Shown here piece after piece: positions 10,039 through 18,605 of a stretch of 64,000 bases of DNA. Position 1 is the first letter of the stretch. Every line of letters begins with the position of its first letter. Below the pieces are notes generated by a model. It saw nothing but the letters and a program-made list of their open reading frames with translations, did no database searches and was not told the origin of the DNA. The DNA lies in assembly GCF_000730165.1 (NCBI RefSeq), contig NZ_CP022110.1, forward strand, positions 1,557,501 to 1,621,500, in the 5' to 3' direction. The translations under genes and the position numbers were made by a program. This stretch comes from Nitrospirillum viridazoti CBAmc. GTDB taxonomy: Bacteria > Pseudomonadota > Alphaproteobacteria > Azospirillales > Azospirillaceae.

Positions 10039-10521
10039 ATGGCTCAGACCATCAACAGCCTGGCCGACCTGAAGCAGGGCGCCGCCGTCGTGACGACCGA
10101 GGCCGCCGAGCCGGCTCAGCCGAAGATCGACGCCCAGGGCCGTTCCTACGCCACCGGCAAGCGCAAGGACGCGGTCGCCCGCGTCTGGATTAAGCCGGGC
10201 AAGGGCCAGGTCACGGTCAACGGCCGTGACATCACCGTCTACTTCGCCCGCCCCGTGCTGCGCATGATGATCAACCAGCCGTTCCAGATCGTCGGCCGCG
10301 TTGAGCAGTACGACGTGGTGTGCACCGTGTCCGGCGGCGGCCTGTCCGGCCAGGCCGGCGCCCTGCGCCACGGCATCTCCAAGGCCCTGACCTACTTCGA
10401 GCCGGCCCTGCGCCCGCCGCTGAAGGTCGCCGGCCTGCTGACCCGCGACCCGCGCGTGGTCGAGCGTAAGAAGTACGGTAAGGCCAAGGCCCGTCGTAGC
10501 TTCCAGTTCTCCAAGCGCTGA
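10039..10521 (+). CDS. rpsI: 30S ribosomal protein S9
   Basis: A 160-residue protein with an extra N-terminal segment of about 30 residues, normal in alphaproteobacteria. The S9 core begins at [21 protein letters not shown]. The C-terminus ends [11 protein letters not shown], the basic tail that reaches the ribosomal P site. It is co-transcribed with rplM and ends at a strong terminator. Confidence 0.97.
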   Translation: MAQTINSLADLKQGAAVVTTEAAEPAQPKIDAQGRSYATGKRKDAVARVWIKPGKGQVTVNGRDITVYFARPVLRMMINQPFQIVGRVEQYDVVCTVSGGGLSGQAGALRHGISKALTYFEPALRPPLKVAGLLTRDPRVVERKKYGKAKARRSFQFSKR

Positions 10522-10563
10522 TCCTTCAGCCGTTTGGCCCCAGTTGTTTCGACTGGCGACGGA

Positions 10564-10600
10564 AAGGCGTCTTCCCCCCGGGGAAGGCGCCTTTTCCTTT
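10564..10600 (+). terminator. Intrinsic terminator of rplM-rpsI
   Basis: Arms AAGGCGTCTTCCC (10564-10576) and GGGAAGGCGCCTT (10581-10593) form a 13-bp stem with one G-U pair and a four-base loop. The T-rich run TTCCTTTT follows immediately. Confidence 0.88.
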
Positions 10601-10760
10601 TGGTGTTTCGCGCATTCGTGCGAGAAGGCTCTACAAAAATGCCACCAAGTGGACCTTGCGCATCTGGTGGGCTCCGGCCACCGTCGCGGGGTCATGGGTC
10701 CATTTCAGGCCCAGGGAAGGCCGGGCCTAGGGAAGGCCAGGCCCAGAGAAGGATACACGG

Positions 10761-11375
10761 ATGCCGGATCAGAAGCCGCACGGCCGCGTGCGCCGCGCCT
10801 TGGGCTGGCGGCCCAGCCCGCAGGCCCGCCTGTGGCTGCGACGGTTGCTGACCCCGCTGGCGGTGGCCGCGGCCTTGGCGTACGTGCTGGTCGACGTCTG
10901 TTTCCTGCCCCTGGTGCGACCATTCGCCAACCGCATGGGGCGGTGGGCGCCCTTCCAGGCACTGGGCCGCTTCATCGATCGCCTGGGGCCACGGACCACC
11001 CTGGTGCTGTTCCTGGTGCCGCTGGTGGTGCTGGAACCGGCGAAGCCGCTGGGCGCCTTCCTGATCGCCCAAGGCAAGACGCGCCTGGGCATCCTGCTGA
11101 TCGTGGCGGCGGAGGTGCTGAAGCTGCTGACGGTCGAACGCCTGTTCCAGCGCAGCCGGCATAAACTGCTGACCATCCGCTGGTTCGCGCGGGTGCATGG
11201 CTGGATCGTCGGATGGATAAACCGGCTGAAGGCGCTGCCTGCCTGGCGGGCTGTCGTGGCCTTGGCCAAAGGGATACGGGCGATCCTGGTGCCGGCATTG
11301 TCCGCCGCCTGGCGGCAGGCGGCGCGGTCGGCGGCCTTGGCCCGCGAACGCCGCCGTTATCGTCGCGGCGGATAG
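10761..11375 (+). CDS. Hypothetical inner membrane protein, 204 residues
   Basis: No named family is certain. Basic residues at the N-terminus lead into a hydrophobic helix (LLTPLAVAAALAYVLVDVCFLPL). Further hydrophobic stretches lie at TTLVLFLVPLVVLEPAKPLGAFLIA and LGILLIVAAEVLKLL. The C-terminal 70 residues are strongly basic (RERRRYRRGG at the end), probably cytoplasmic. The motif EPAKPLG inside the second membrane segment is a good search anchor, as it recurs in small uncharacterised proteobacterial membrane proteins. The neighbours give no functional hint. Confidence 0.7.
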   Translation: MPDQKPHGRVRRALGWRPSPQARLWLRRLLTPLAVAAALAYVLVDVCFLPLVRPFANRMGRWAPFQALGRFIDRLGPRTTLVLFLVPLVVLEPAKPLGAFLIAQGKTRLGILLIVAAEVLKLLTVERLFQRSRHKLLTIRWFARVHGWIVGWINRLKALPAWRAVVALAKGIRAILVPALSAAWRQAARSAALARERRRYRRGG

Positions 11376-11379
11376 GATA

Positions 11380-11394
11380 TTGGAACGTTTCCAA
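11380..11394. promoter_or_regulatory. Palindrome TTGGAA-CGT-TTCCAA upstream of the cNMP-domain gene
   Basis: Perfect six-base arms separated by three bases, just after the stop of the membrane protein gene and about 130 bases before the cNMP-domain regulator. This placement suggests an operator. Similar TTCCAA half-sites recur at 36613-36674, but in the opposite order. Confidence 0.4.
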
Positions 11395-11480
11395 ACGGTG
11401 CGTATCCAAAAGACCTAAGGCAAAGGCTCGACTGTTGGGGGTCTGCCGTAGGGCATAAGGTGGCCGCCCGCCTGCGGCCC

Positions 11481-11516
11481 CCCGACAGGCAAGATGGGCC
11501 CGACAGGCAAGATGGG
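11481..11516 (+). repeat. Perfect tandem duplication of an 18-base unit
   Basis: CCCGACAGGCAAGATGGG occurs twice head to tail (11481-11498 and 11499-11516), ending 9 bases before the chosen start of the next gene. It may lie in the leader, or encode a repeated GPDRQD-type extension if an upstream start is used. Confidence 0.9.
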
Positions 11517-11525
11517 GTTGGGTGG

Positions 11526-12293
11526 ATGACTGTGGACGTGACAAAGGGCAGTGCCGTGGGTGGTGCGGCGGCCCGGGGGATCGTGAATGAACTGGCGTCG
11601 GTGCCGGCCTTCGCCCGCCTGGCGCCCGACATGCTGTCCGCCTTGGCGGCGGCGTGCCACATCCAGGATCTGGGGACGGGCGACCTGGCCGTCCGGCAGG
11701 GAAGTCGCCTCACCGATATCCACGTCCTGCTGTCCGGCACAATGATGCTGGTCGCCGGCAATGCCGAGGTCGGGCAGCGCCGGGGACCGGAAACCACCTT
11801 CCTGCTGGCGGAGGCCCTGACCGGTGCGGCCGCCCCCGTCACCCTGCGTGCGGCGGGTGCGGTCCGCCTGCTGGTCCTGCCGCTGGCGGCGTTGCGCGCG
11901 CGCCTGGGTGATGGGGCTGACCTGGCCCTGTCGCTGATGGCGGGGCAGGCGGCACGGGAACGGGTTCTGGTGGAAACCGTGGCCGCCTTGCAGGACCTGT
12001 CGCTGCCCCAGCGCCTCGCTGCTCATTTGCTGAAGGAACACAACGACCGCCGCGCCGGCGGCCGGCTGGATTTGGACATGGGGGCCGTCGCCGCCGCCCT
12101 GGCCGCCACGCCGGAGGATGTGGCCTGGACCTTCACCGACCTGCGCCGCCACGGCGTGGCGCTGGAGGGTACGACGGCCGTGCTCAAGGATTTCGACGCC
12201 CTGCGCGCGCTTGCCACCCCCGGCCCGCTGCGTCGCCGCCAGGCGGAAGAATGGCCCGTGGCCATGTGGGACGTGGACGCCCCCATTCCCTGA
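11526..12293 (+). CDS. Crp/Fnr-like cyclic-nucleotide-domain protein with degenerate HTH
   Basis: A 255-residue protein. Residues 20-130 resemble a cNMP-binding beta-roll (FARLAPDMLSALAAACHIQDLGTGDLAVRQGSRLTDIHVLLSGTMMLVA). A long dimerisation-like helix and then a DNA-binding-domain-like region follow (LPQRLAAHLLKE and AAALAATPEDVAWTFTDLRRHGVALEG). The segment aligning with the Crp recognition helix fits only weakly and keeps no phosphate-binding RxSA-type signature. It may therefore bind another ligand or none. ATG 11526 was chosen because the upstream extension is only a tandem repeat. Confidence 0.65.
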   Translation: MTVDVTKGSAVGGAAARGIVNELASVPAFARLAPDMLSALAAACHIQDLGTGDLAVRQGSRLTDIHVLLSGTMMLVAGNAEVGQRRGPETTFLLAEALTGAAAPVTLRAAGAVRLLVLPLAALRARLGDGADLALSLMAGQAARERVLVETVAALQDLSLPQRLAAHLLKEHNDRRAGGRLDLDMGAVAAALAATPEDVAWTFTDLRRHGVALEGTTAVLKDFDALRALATPGPLRRRQAEEWPVAMWDVDAPIP

Positions 12294-12419
12294 CGACGGC
12301 CCCTGACGGCACGTGACGGTGGCAATACGGCGCCTCAGCCATACGGGGCCGCCGTTAGACAAGCGGGGCAGGGCCGTTTAGGATCGCGAGCCTTCATTCC
12401 CTTGCTTTCGTTCCGTTCC

Positions 12420-12878
12420 ATGTTGCCACCGTCCTCCCCGCCGCGATTCCAGGGCCCGACCGTGCTGGTCGCGCCGGGGATACGCCTGGCCGAGACGGAG
12501 TTGCAGGAAAGCTTTCTGCGGGCCGGCGGCCCCGGCGGGCAAAACGTGAACAAGGTGGAAACGGCGGTGCAGTTGCGCTTCGACGCGGCCGCCTCGCCCA
12601 ATCTGCCGCAATGGGTGAAGGACAAGCTGAAGACCCTGGCCGGCCGCCGGTGGACGGGGGACGGCGTCATCGTCATCACCGCCCAGCGCCACCGCACCCA
12701 GGAGCGCAACCGTGAGGACGCGCGCGAGCGGCTGTTCGAGCTGATACGCGAGGCCACGGTGCGCCAGGCTGTGCGCCGCGCCACCCGGCCCACCCTGGGC
12801 TCACAGAAGCGGCGGCTGGACGCCAAGGCCACCCGCAGCGGCGTGAAGCGCCTGCGCGGTTCCGTCGACATCGATTAA
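12420..12878 (+). CDS. arfB: Alternative ribosome-rescue factor, peptidyl-tRNA hydrolase ArfB
   Basis: A 152-residue RF1-like single-domain protein. The GGQ motif is at residues 39-41 within RAGGPGGQNVNKVETAVQL, the catalytic loop that hydrolyses peptidyl-tRNA. The C-terminal basic tail (SQKRRLDAKATRSGVKRLRG) is the segment that enters the empty mRNA channel of stalled ribosomes. No stop-codon-recognition domain is present, which separates it from RF1/RF2. A TTG at 12402 is in frame upstream; ATG 12420 is preferred. The BaiN-like gene follows nine bases later. Confidence 0.92.
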   Translation: MLPPSSPPRFQGPTVLVAPGIRLAETELQESFLRAGGPGGQNVNKVETAVQLRFDAAASPNLPQWVKDKLKTLAGRRWTGDGVIVITAQRHRTQERNREDARERLFELIREATVRQAVRRATRPTLGSQKRRLDAKATRSGVKRLRGSVDID

Positions 12879-12887
12879 GAAACCCGC

Positions 12888-14093
12888 ATGACCGTTTCCA
12901 GCAACCCCGACGTCATCGTCATCGGCGCCGGCGCCGCCGGCCTGTTCACCGCCATCGCCGCCGGCAAGCGCGGCCGCCGGGTGGTGGTGGTCGACCACGC
13001 CCCCGAGGCTGGCGCCAAGATCCTGATCTCCGGCGGCGGACGCTGCAACTTCACCAACGTGGATGCGCAGCCGGCGCGTTACCTGTCGGCCAATCCACAC
13101 TTCTGCATCTCGGCGCTGCGCCGCTACACGCCGCGCGACTTCCTGGACCTGGTGGAGCGCCACGGCATCGCCTGGCATGAGAAGAAGCTGGGCCAGCTGT
13201 TCTGCGACAACTCCGCCCGGGACATCCTGGGCATGCTGCTGACCGAGGCGGCGGACGCCGGCGTGGACCTGCGGCTGGACTGCGCGGTGCGGGATGTCCA
13301 GGGCACGGAAGGCGGCTTCGTTCTGGACACGGCGCGGGGGCGGATGACAGCGCCCAAGCTGGTGGTGGCCACGGGCGGCCTGTCCATTCCCAAGATGGGC
13401 GCCACCGATTTCGCCTATCGCCTGGCAAAGCAATTCGGCCTGAACGTCGTGACCCCGCGCCCCGGCCTGGTGCCCTTCACCTTCACCCCCCAGGATCTGG
13501 CGCGGACCCAGGGCCTGTCCGGCGTGGCGCTGGATGCTGTCGTCAAAGCCGGCAAATCGGCGTTCCGCGAAGCCTTGCTGATCACCCATCGCGGCCTGTC
13601 CGGCCCCAGCATCCTGCAGGCGTCCAGCTATTGGCAGCCGGGGCAGCCCGTCACCGTCGACCTCACGCCCGACCTGGATTTGGCCGAGCATCTGAAGGCG
13701 ACCAAGCGGGCCCGTCCCAATGCGGAGCTGAAGACCATCCTGGGCGACGTCCTGCCCCGCCGCTTCGCCGAGCGGCTGTGCGGGGAGGGCGGCGCCAGCG
13801 GGGGAGAGGTGGAGAGCCGCCCCTTGCGCGACCTGTCGGACAAGGCCCTGGCGGCGGTGGGGGAGCAGCTGCGGCGCTGGACCGTGGTGCCGGCCGGTAC
13901 CGAGGGCTATCGCACGGCGGAGGTGACGGTGGGCGGCGTCGACACCAACGACCTGTCGTCCAAGACGCTGGAGGCCAAGGCCGTACCCGGCCTGCACTTC
14001 GTGGGCGAGGCTGTGGACGTCACCGGCTGGCTGGGCGGCTATAATTTCCAGTGGGCCTGGTCCTCAGGCTGGGTCGCCGGACAGGCTCTTTAG
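12888..14093 (+). CDS. BaiN/HI0933-family FAD-dependent oxidoreductase
   Basis: A 401-residue flavoprotein. The N-terminal dinucleotide fold is DVIVIGAGAAGLFTAIAAGKRGRRVVVVD, followed by the family motif AKILISGGGRCNFTN. The middle includes LVVATGGLSIPKMGATDFAYRLA, and the C-terminus is FVGEAVDVTGWLGGYNFQWAWSSGWVAGQ, diagnostic of the HI0933 family. Members reduce unsaturated substrates (BaiN) or have unknown roles. It is close enough to arfB for co-transcription. Confidence 0.9.
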   Translation: MTVSSNPDVIVIGAGAAGLFTAIAAGKRGRRVVVVDHAPEAGAKILISGGGRCNFTNVDAQPARYLSANPHFCISALRRYTPRDFLDLVERHGIAWHEKKLGQLFCDNSARDILGMLLTEAADAGVDLRLDCAVRDVQGTEGGFVLDTARGRMTAPKLVVATGGLSIPKMGATDFAYRLAKQFGLNVVTPRPGLVPFTFTPQDLARTQGLSGVALDAVVKAGKSAFREALLITHRGLSGPSILQASSYWQPGQPVTVDLTPDLDLAEHLKATKRARPNAELKTILGDVLPRRFAERLCGEGGASGGEVESRPLRDLSDKALAAVGEQLRRWTVVPAGTEGYRTAEVTVGGVDTNDLSSKTLEAKAVPGLHFVGEAVDVTGWLGGYNFQWAWSSGWVAGQAL

Positions 14094-14138
14094 CATCCTT
14101 CAGGTGGCGGGCGGCAGCCTAAGCGCGCATCAGACTGT

Positions 14139-15047
14139 TCAGTCTCCACCCGCCTCCGCCCGCGCTTCCATCACCACCGGCGCCTCCAGGATGGGGGCGG
14201 CCCTAGGGCGGCGGAAGGGGAAGGCCAGCTGGCCCAGGAAGGTCAGCGGCACGGCGTCGGCGGTGCCGATATCAACCGGCGGGCGGCGGTCCGACGGCAG
14301 GTAGCGGGTGCGGAAGATCACGTCCCACAGCAGCAGGTTTTCACCATAGTTGGTGTTGCCCTCGGCCGGGATGCGGCTGTGGTGCCAGCGGTGCAGGTCT
14401 GGCGTGTTGAACAGCCAGTTCAGGCCGCGGCAATCCATGTCCACGTTGCAGTGGGTGAGGAAGCCGATATAGGTGGTGATGACCAGCACCCAGACGATGA
14501 CCTCCTTGGGCGCGCCCACCAGCATGCCCAGCGCCAGGGCGAACCCGCTGCTGAGCAGGCTGTCCACGAAATGGAACCGGCCGGTGTTCACCACCCACAG
14601 GCGGGTGACGCTGTGGTGCACGGCATGATAGGGCCACAGCCACGACACCTCATGGCAGAGGCGATGCGCCCAATAGAGGCCGAACTCCGCCACCACCAGG
14701 CCCAGAACCACCTGGGCGGCCATGGGCCAGTGGGCGGGCCAGAGTCCCCCGGCGGCGGCCGGCGCCACCTCATTGGCGCCAATCACGGCGGCGAGGCTGG
14801 CCAGGAACTGACCGATACCCTTGTTCAGGGCGGTGTGGCTGATGTCCTGACGCATCTGGCCATCGCTCTTGGCCCATGCCGCCTCATAGGGCATCAGGCG
14901 TTCAAGCAGCAGCAGGGCGGCGGCCATGCCGAAATAGGTGATGTTGTAGGTCAGGATGGGATGGCCCAGCGCGTTCCCATAGGCATAACCGGCAATGCAC
15001 AGGGCCAACAGCCCCGGCCACGCGATCCAAGAAAACACCCGGCGCAT
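14139..15047 (-). CDS. Sterol desaturase / fatty acid hydroxylase family membrane protein
   Basis: A 302-residue membrane enzyme with at least four hydrophobic segments. The di-iron histidine boxes are visible: HRLCHE, HAVHHS and the later DLHRWHHS. Family members hydroxylate or desaturate sterols, lipids or carotenoids; the substrate is not predictable. An internal segment LLLLERLMPYEAAW lies in the expected place before the first box. The gene converges on the BaiN-like gene. Confidence 0.88.
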   Translation of the reverse strand: MRRVFSWIAWPGLLALCIAGYAYGNALGHPILTYNITYFGMAAALLLLERLMPYEAAWAKSDGQMRQDISHTALNKGIGQFLASLAAVIGANEVAPAAAGGLWPAHWPMAAQVVLGLVVAEFGLYWAHRLCHEVSWLWPYHAVHHSVTRLWVVNTGRFHFVDSLLSSGFALALGMLVGAPKEVIVWVLVITTYIGFLTHCNVDMDCRGLNWLFNTPDLHRWHHSRIPAEGNTNYGENLLLWDVIFRTRYLPSDRRPPVDIGTADAVPLTFLGQLAFPFRRPRAAPILEAPVVMEARAEAGGD

Positions 15048-15231
15048 TCGTCACCCATCGCAAGGCGCCCCGATGGTCATCGAGGACGCGGAACGGCAGC
15101 GGGGCCTGGCGAAACCAGCCTCTGGTGTGATCCAGTTTAAGACCGATCCCCCATACGACCAGGACCGCCCCGCTATCGTTTTGCGCTCAGACCGGCCCCC
15201 GGCGCAAGGGTCTGCGTCACAGCGGAAACGG

Positions 15232-16230
15232 CTAAACCGCTGATGTTTCGGGCGCCAAATAAATCCAGGTCAACTCATGCTTGTTATGCGACAGATGCAG
15301 CAGGCGCGAACCGGGAATGGCGGCGAAGGCGCGGGCGCTGGCGTGATCCGTCTCGCCCTGGAACTTCAGGGTGCAGATGAAATTGCGGGCGTGGCCCCCG
15401 TCCTTCCACTGATGGACCAGGCGCAGCAATCGTTCCGGATAGCAAATGACATCGCTGCACAGCCAGTCGACCGGCCCTATCGTGACCGGATCCAGACCAA
15501 AGGCGCTCTCTCGCCGCACGGTGACGCGGGGCAGGCTGGCGATGCGCGGATCCAGCGGCGCCTTGTCGATGGCGGTGACGTCCGCGCCCAGCGACTGCAG
15601 CACCCAGGTCCAGCCGCCGGGGCAGGCGCCCAAATCCAGGCAGCGGTCGCCCGGGCCCGGCATGCGGCCGGCCAGCGTCAGCGCTTCCCACAGCTTGAGG
15701 TAGGCGCGGTTGGGCGGCGTCGCCTTGTCCTCCACGAACGCCACCTCGCCGTTGGCGAAGGCGCTGCTGCACACCGGGCTGGCCAGGATGGTGCCCTCAT
15801 CCAGCAGCGTCCAGGCGCCCAGCGGGGCGGTGGGCGCGGGGGCGGGGAAGACCAGCGGCTTGGCCGAGACGTGCGGCAGCTGTTCCTGGATCAGCTTGGC
15901 TCGGCGATGGTGGCCATGCTCATACACCGCCCAATTGCGCTGGATGGCCCGCAGGCTGCGGGCGCCGTCCTTGATGGACGCGATGGCGATGCGGCGGGGC
16001 TGCAGCCAGGTGTTGATGGACCAGGCGGCCGGCCGCGGCGGCGCCTGGGTGATCACCAGGCGGCCATGCACCGTGGCCGTCGAATCGGCCAGTTCCTCCA
16101 GCAAGGGCTCAAGGAAGCCGTCGGCGGCGAGGTAGGCGGCGCCGGGAGCGGGCGACTCGCCGCCGTCAAAAGACGGCGCCCCGGGAGCTGCGCTCGCCGG
16201 GGCGTTGGTTCCATCCGGATGACCGGTCAT
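15232..16230 (-). CDS. FtsJ/RlmM-like SAM-dependent methyltransferase
   Basis: A 332-residue protein. The C-terminal half is an FtsJ-type Rossmann domain with the SAM loop CLDLGACPGGWTWVLQSLGA, the acidic residue in VTAIDKAPLD, and a catalytic-region lysine in FICTLKFQGE. The N-terminal half (about 30-170) corresponds to the THUMP-like/RNA-binding part of RlmM, which methylates C2498 of 23S rRNA. The protein is shorter than enterobacterial RlmM, so the exact target is inferred. The first 30 residues are Pro/Ala-rich and likely disordered. Confidence 0.8.
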   Translation of the reverse strand: MTGHPDGTNAPASAAPGAPSFDGGESPAPGAAYLAADGFLEPLLEELADSTATVHGRLVITQAPPRPAAWSINTWLQPRRIAIASIKDGARSLRAIQRNWAVYEHGHHRRAKLIQEQLPHVSAKPLVFPAPAPTAPLGAWTLLDEGTILASPVCSSAFANGEVAFVEDKATPPNRAYLKLWEALTLAGRMPGPGDRCLDLGACPGGWTWVLQSLGADVTAIDKAPLDPRIASLPRVTVRRESAFGLDPVTIGPVDWLCSDVICYPERLLRLVHQWKDGGHARNFICTLKFQGETDHASARAFAAIPGSRLLHLSHNKHELTWIYLAPETSAV

Positions 16231-16269
16231 GTCGGTACTTCTGAAAGGTCGGAAAGCGATACCCTGCCT

Positions 16270-16920
16270 TTAGGGCAGAATGTCGGCCGACGCAATAACC
16301 GCCTGGGTGCGGTTGCGCACGCCCAGGGAGCGCATGACGGCGGTCACGTGGATCTTCACGGTGCCTTCCGACAGGCCCAGTTCATAAGCGATCTGCTTGT
16401 TGGACTTGCCCTCGCGCAGGCAGCGCAGAACGTCCCGCTGGCGCTGGGTCAGGGAGGGGCTGTTGCCGCCACCACCGCCGCCACTGGACGCGCCGCCACC
16501 GCCGCCGGCCGGGGCCGTGCTCTCACCGTGGATGGCGGCCGGGGGCACGTAGATGCCGCCGGAGAACACCAGGTTCAGGGCGCTCAGCATGATCTTCACG
16601 CTGGAGGACTTGGGGATGTAACCGGACGCGCCGGCGTCCAGCGCCGCGCGCACATCCGCCTGGCTTTCGGAGGCGGAGACGATCACCACCGGCGTGCCGG
16701 CCTGGATTTCGCAGATTTCCTGGATGCCGGAGAAGCCCGGCCAGTTGGGCATTTGCAGGTCCAGAAGGATCAGATCGAATTCCTGCTCGCCCTGCGCGAA
16801 CTCCAGTGCCTCGTTGAACGTGCCCGCCTCGGTAAAGGTGGCATCAGCGCTGAGTTGGGTCAGCAGCCGGCAAAGGCCTTCGCGGAACAGCAGGTGGTCG
16901 TCACCGATCAGGATGTTCAT
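16270..16920 (-). CDS. LuxR/NarL-family response regulator
   Basis: A 216-residue two-domain regulator. The receiver has the acidic pocket IGDDH and phospho-acceptor Asp54 in ILLDLQMPN. A Ser/Gly-rich linker of about 25 residues (SSGGGGGG) precedes a LuxR helix-turn-helix, LTQRQRDVLRCLREGKSNKQIAYELGLSEGTVKIHV. The partner kinase is not adjacent. Two tandem 19-base repeats lie 62 bases upstream of the start and may be its operator. RlmM-like methyltransferase ends the same strand group 39 bases downstream. Confidence 0.92.
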   Translation of the reverse strand: MNILIGDDHLLFREGLCRLLTQLSADATFTEAGTFNEALEFAQGEQEFDLILLDLQMPNWPGFSGIQEICEIQAGTPVVIVSASESQADVRAALDAGASGYIPKSSSVKIMLSALNLVFSGGIYVPPAAIHGESTAPAGGGGGASSGGGGGGNSPSLTQRQRDVLRCLREGKSNKQIAYELGLSEGTVKIHVTAVMRSLGVRNRTQAVIASADILP

Positions 16921-16981
16921 GTCCGACTCTCGTTCAGAGGTAGTAGGGAACCAAGGTTGCCAGCGAACCCAGACGACTATG

Positions 16982-17019
16982 TTGTTTACGTGCGGTAGGG
17001 TTGTTTACCTGCGGTAGGC
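16982..17019. repeat. Tandem 19-base repeats in the regulator promoter region
   Basis: TTGTTTACGTGCGGTAGGG (16982-17000) is directly followed by TTGTTTACCTGCGGTAGGC (17001-17019), identical at 17 of 19 positions. The unit length puts both copies on nearly the same DNA face every two turns. They sit in the 16921-17474 gap, which holds no gene. Confidence 0.75.
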
Positions 17020-17435
17020 ACGTCTGCGACGGCTTTAGCGTCTGCCTGGTGACAGAAACCAGCCGCCGTATGGATGAACAGACCCGGTTCGGGAATATTG
17101 AGGCACCAAACTTTAAGCTAAACTACTACAAATTCCGCCCGGCCCTGTCACGCTGATTTGACTTGGGTTGGTTAATTTAAGCAACGGATTTAGGTGTGAT
17201 TGAGGCGAAAGTTATCGTTTGGAGGGGAGATTCATCCAACCAACGGGCGCCGACCCCGACCATGGATATAGACACCGGCATAGGCCATGATGGGCTGGAA
17301 TGGCGCTTTTTCTTGCCACGAAAGCGTCAGAAAGTCTCGTCAGCTTGATTGCGTGTCTGGATGTCGATGTGGCAGAAGGGCCGAACGGACGGGGCTGTCC
17401 GGAATCGGGCGTCCCACCCACCAATTCCAATAATC

Positions 17436-17452
17436 CCCCGGATAATCCGGGG
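17436..17452. promoter_or_regulatory. Palindrome upstream of galU
   Basis: CCCCGGAT-A-ATCCGGGG is a perfect 17-base palindrome 22 bases before the galU start. It may be an operator or a leader hairpin that could occlude translation. Confidence 0.5.
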
Positions 17453-17474
17453 CTTGAACTCCAGGGGTCGGTCT

Positions 17475-18344
17475 ATGGTCAAGCGCGTACGCAAAGCGGT
17501 GTTTCCGGTTGCTGGTCTGGGCACGCGATTCCTGCCGGCGACCAAGGCCATACCGAAGGAAATGCTGCCGCTGGCCGACAAGCCGCTGATCCAGCACGCG
17601 GTGGATGAGGCGAAGGCGGCCGGCATCGAAATGTTCTGCTTCGTCACCAGCCGCGGCAAGACCCCGCTGGAGGACCATTTCGACCTGAACTATGAGTTGA
17701 ACCAGACGCTGAAGAATCGCGGTAAGCTCGACCTCCTGAAGGTGGTCGAGGACATCCAGATCGACAGCGGCAAGATCGCCTACGTCCGCCAGTCCGAACC
17801 GCTGGGCCTGGGCCATGCCGTATGGTGCGCCCGCGAATTCATCGGCGACGAGCCCTTCGCCGTGCTGCTGCCCGATGAGCAGGTGCTGGGCGACCGTCCC
17901 TGCCTGGCGCAGATGATGGACGCCTACAGCCAGGTTGGCGGCAACCTGCTGTCGGTGTTCGAGGTCCCGCGCGAGCAGACCAACAAGTACGGCATCCTGG
18001 ACATCGGCAAGGACGATGGTCGCCTGGCCGAGGTGAAGGGCCTGGTGGAAAAGCCGGATCCGGCCGCCGCCCCGTCCACCCTGTCCATCCAGGGCCGCTA
18101 CATCCTGCAGCCGGAAATCTTCCATCACCTGGAACGGTTCGAGACCGGCGCCGGCGGCGAAATCCAGCTGACCGACGCCATGGCCAAGCTGATCGGCACG
18201 CAGCCCTTCCACGGCTTCCGCTTCGAGGGCAAGCGCTTCGACTGCGGCGACAAGCTGGGCTTCGTCCTCGCCAACGTGGCCTATGCCCTGGAACGCCCCG
18301 ACATGGCGGCCAAGGTGCGCGCCGCCCTCAAGGAAATGCTCTGA
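17475..18344 (+). CDS. galU: UTP-glucose-1-phosphate uridylyltransferase
   Basis: A 289-residue nucleotidyltransferase making UDP-glucose for surface polysaccharides. The signature is GLGTRFLPATKAIPKEMLP near the N-terminus. Further family blocks are LGLGHAVWCAREFIGDEPFAVLLPD, KYGILDI and VEKPDP, and the C-terminal GKRFDCGDKLGF. The frame is open from 17349, but ATG 17475 has AGGGG at the proper distance and matches the family N-terminus. The next two genes convert or supply related sugar nucleotides. Confidence 0.96.
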   Translation: MVKRVRKAVFPVAGLGTRFLPATKAIPKEMLPLADKPLIQHAVDEAKAAGIEMFCFVTSRGKTPLEDHFDLNYELNQTLKNRGKLDLLKVVEDIQIDSGKIAYVRQSEPLGLGHAVWCAREFIGDEPFAVLLPDEQVLGDRPCLAQMMDAYSQVGGNLLSVFEVPREQTNKYGILDIGKDDGRLAEVKGLVEKPDPAAAPSTLSIQGRYILQPEIFHHLERFETGAGGEIQLTDAMAKLIGTQPFHGFRFEGKRFDCGDKLGFVLANVAYALERPDMAAKVRAALKEML

Positions 18345-18353
18345 GCGGGGGCT

Positions 18354-18376
18354 GGCCCGGGTTAATTGCCCGGGCC
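18354..18376 (+). terminator. GC-rich hairpin after galU, without T tract
   Basis: GGCCCGGG (18354-18361) and CCCGGGCC (18369-18376) pair around TTAATTG. No T run follows, so it may only attenuate transcription or protect the message end. Confidence 0.4.
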
Positions 18377-18459
18377 GCCGATTCACGCGCCCCGACAGAA
18401 ATTTAGGGGCTGTCCCGGGGCTTTAATTCAAATCGGAAAGACCCTAAAAGGTCACATGC

Positions 18460-18477
18460 GCGACACAGCCATGTCGC
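18460..18477. promoter_or_regulatory. Inverted repeat GCGACA-N6-TGTCGC upstream of ugd
   Basis: Perfect six-base arms (18460-18465 and 18472-18477) lie about 130 bases before ugd, in the 260-base gap after galU. A regulator binding site is possible; nothing else supports it. Confidence 0.35.
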
Positions 18478-18605
18478 CTTAAATAAGGGCGCGGTCCGGC
18501 CCAGTCGCCGGCGCCGCCCCTGATCCCGATGCCCCTGCCTGTGGCACGCCCACACGGCCTATACTGGGCGCGGGAAACGGGACTACGTGACGATAGGGGA
18601 TCGGT

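Noticed and set aside
10690-10755. Repeated GGGAAGGCC/CAGGCCCAG units before the inner membrane protein gene
   Set aside because: Short imperfect units, within a GC-rich leader; similarity is too low to call a repeat with a role.
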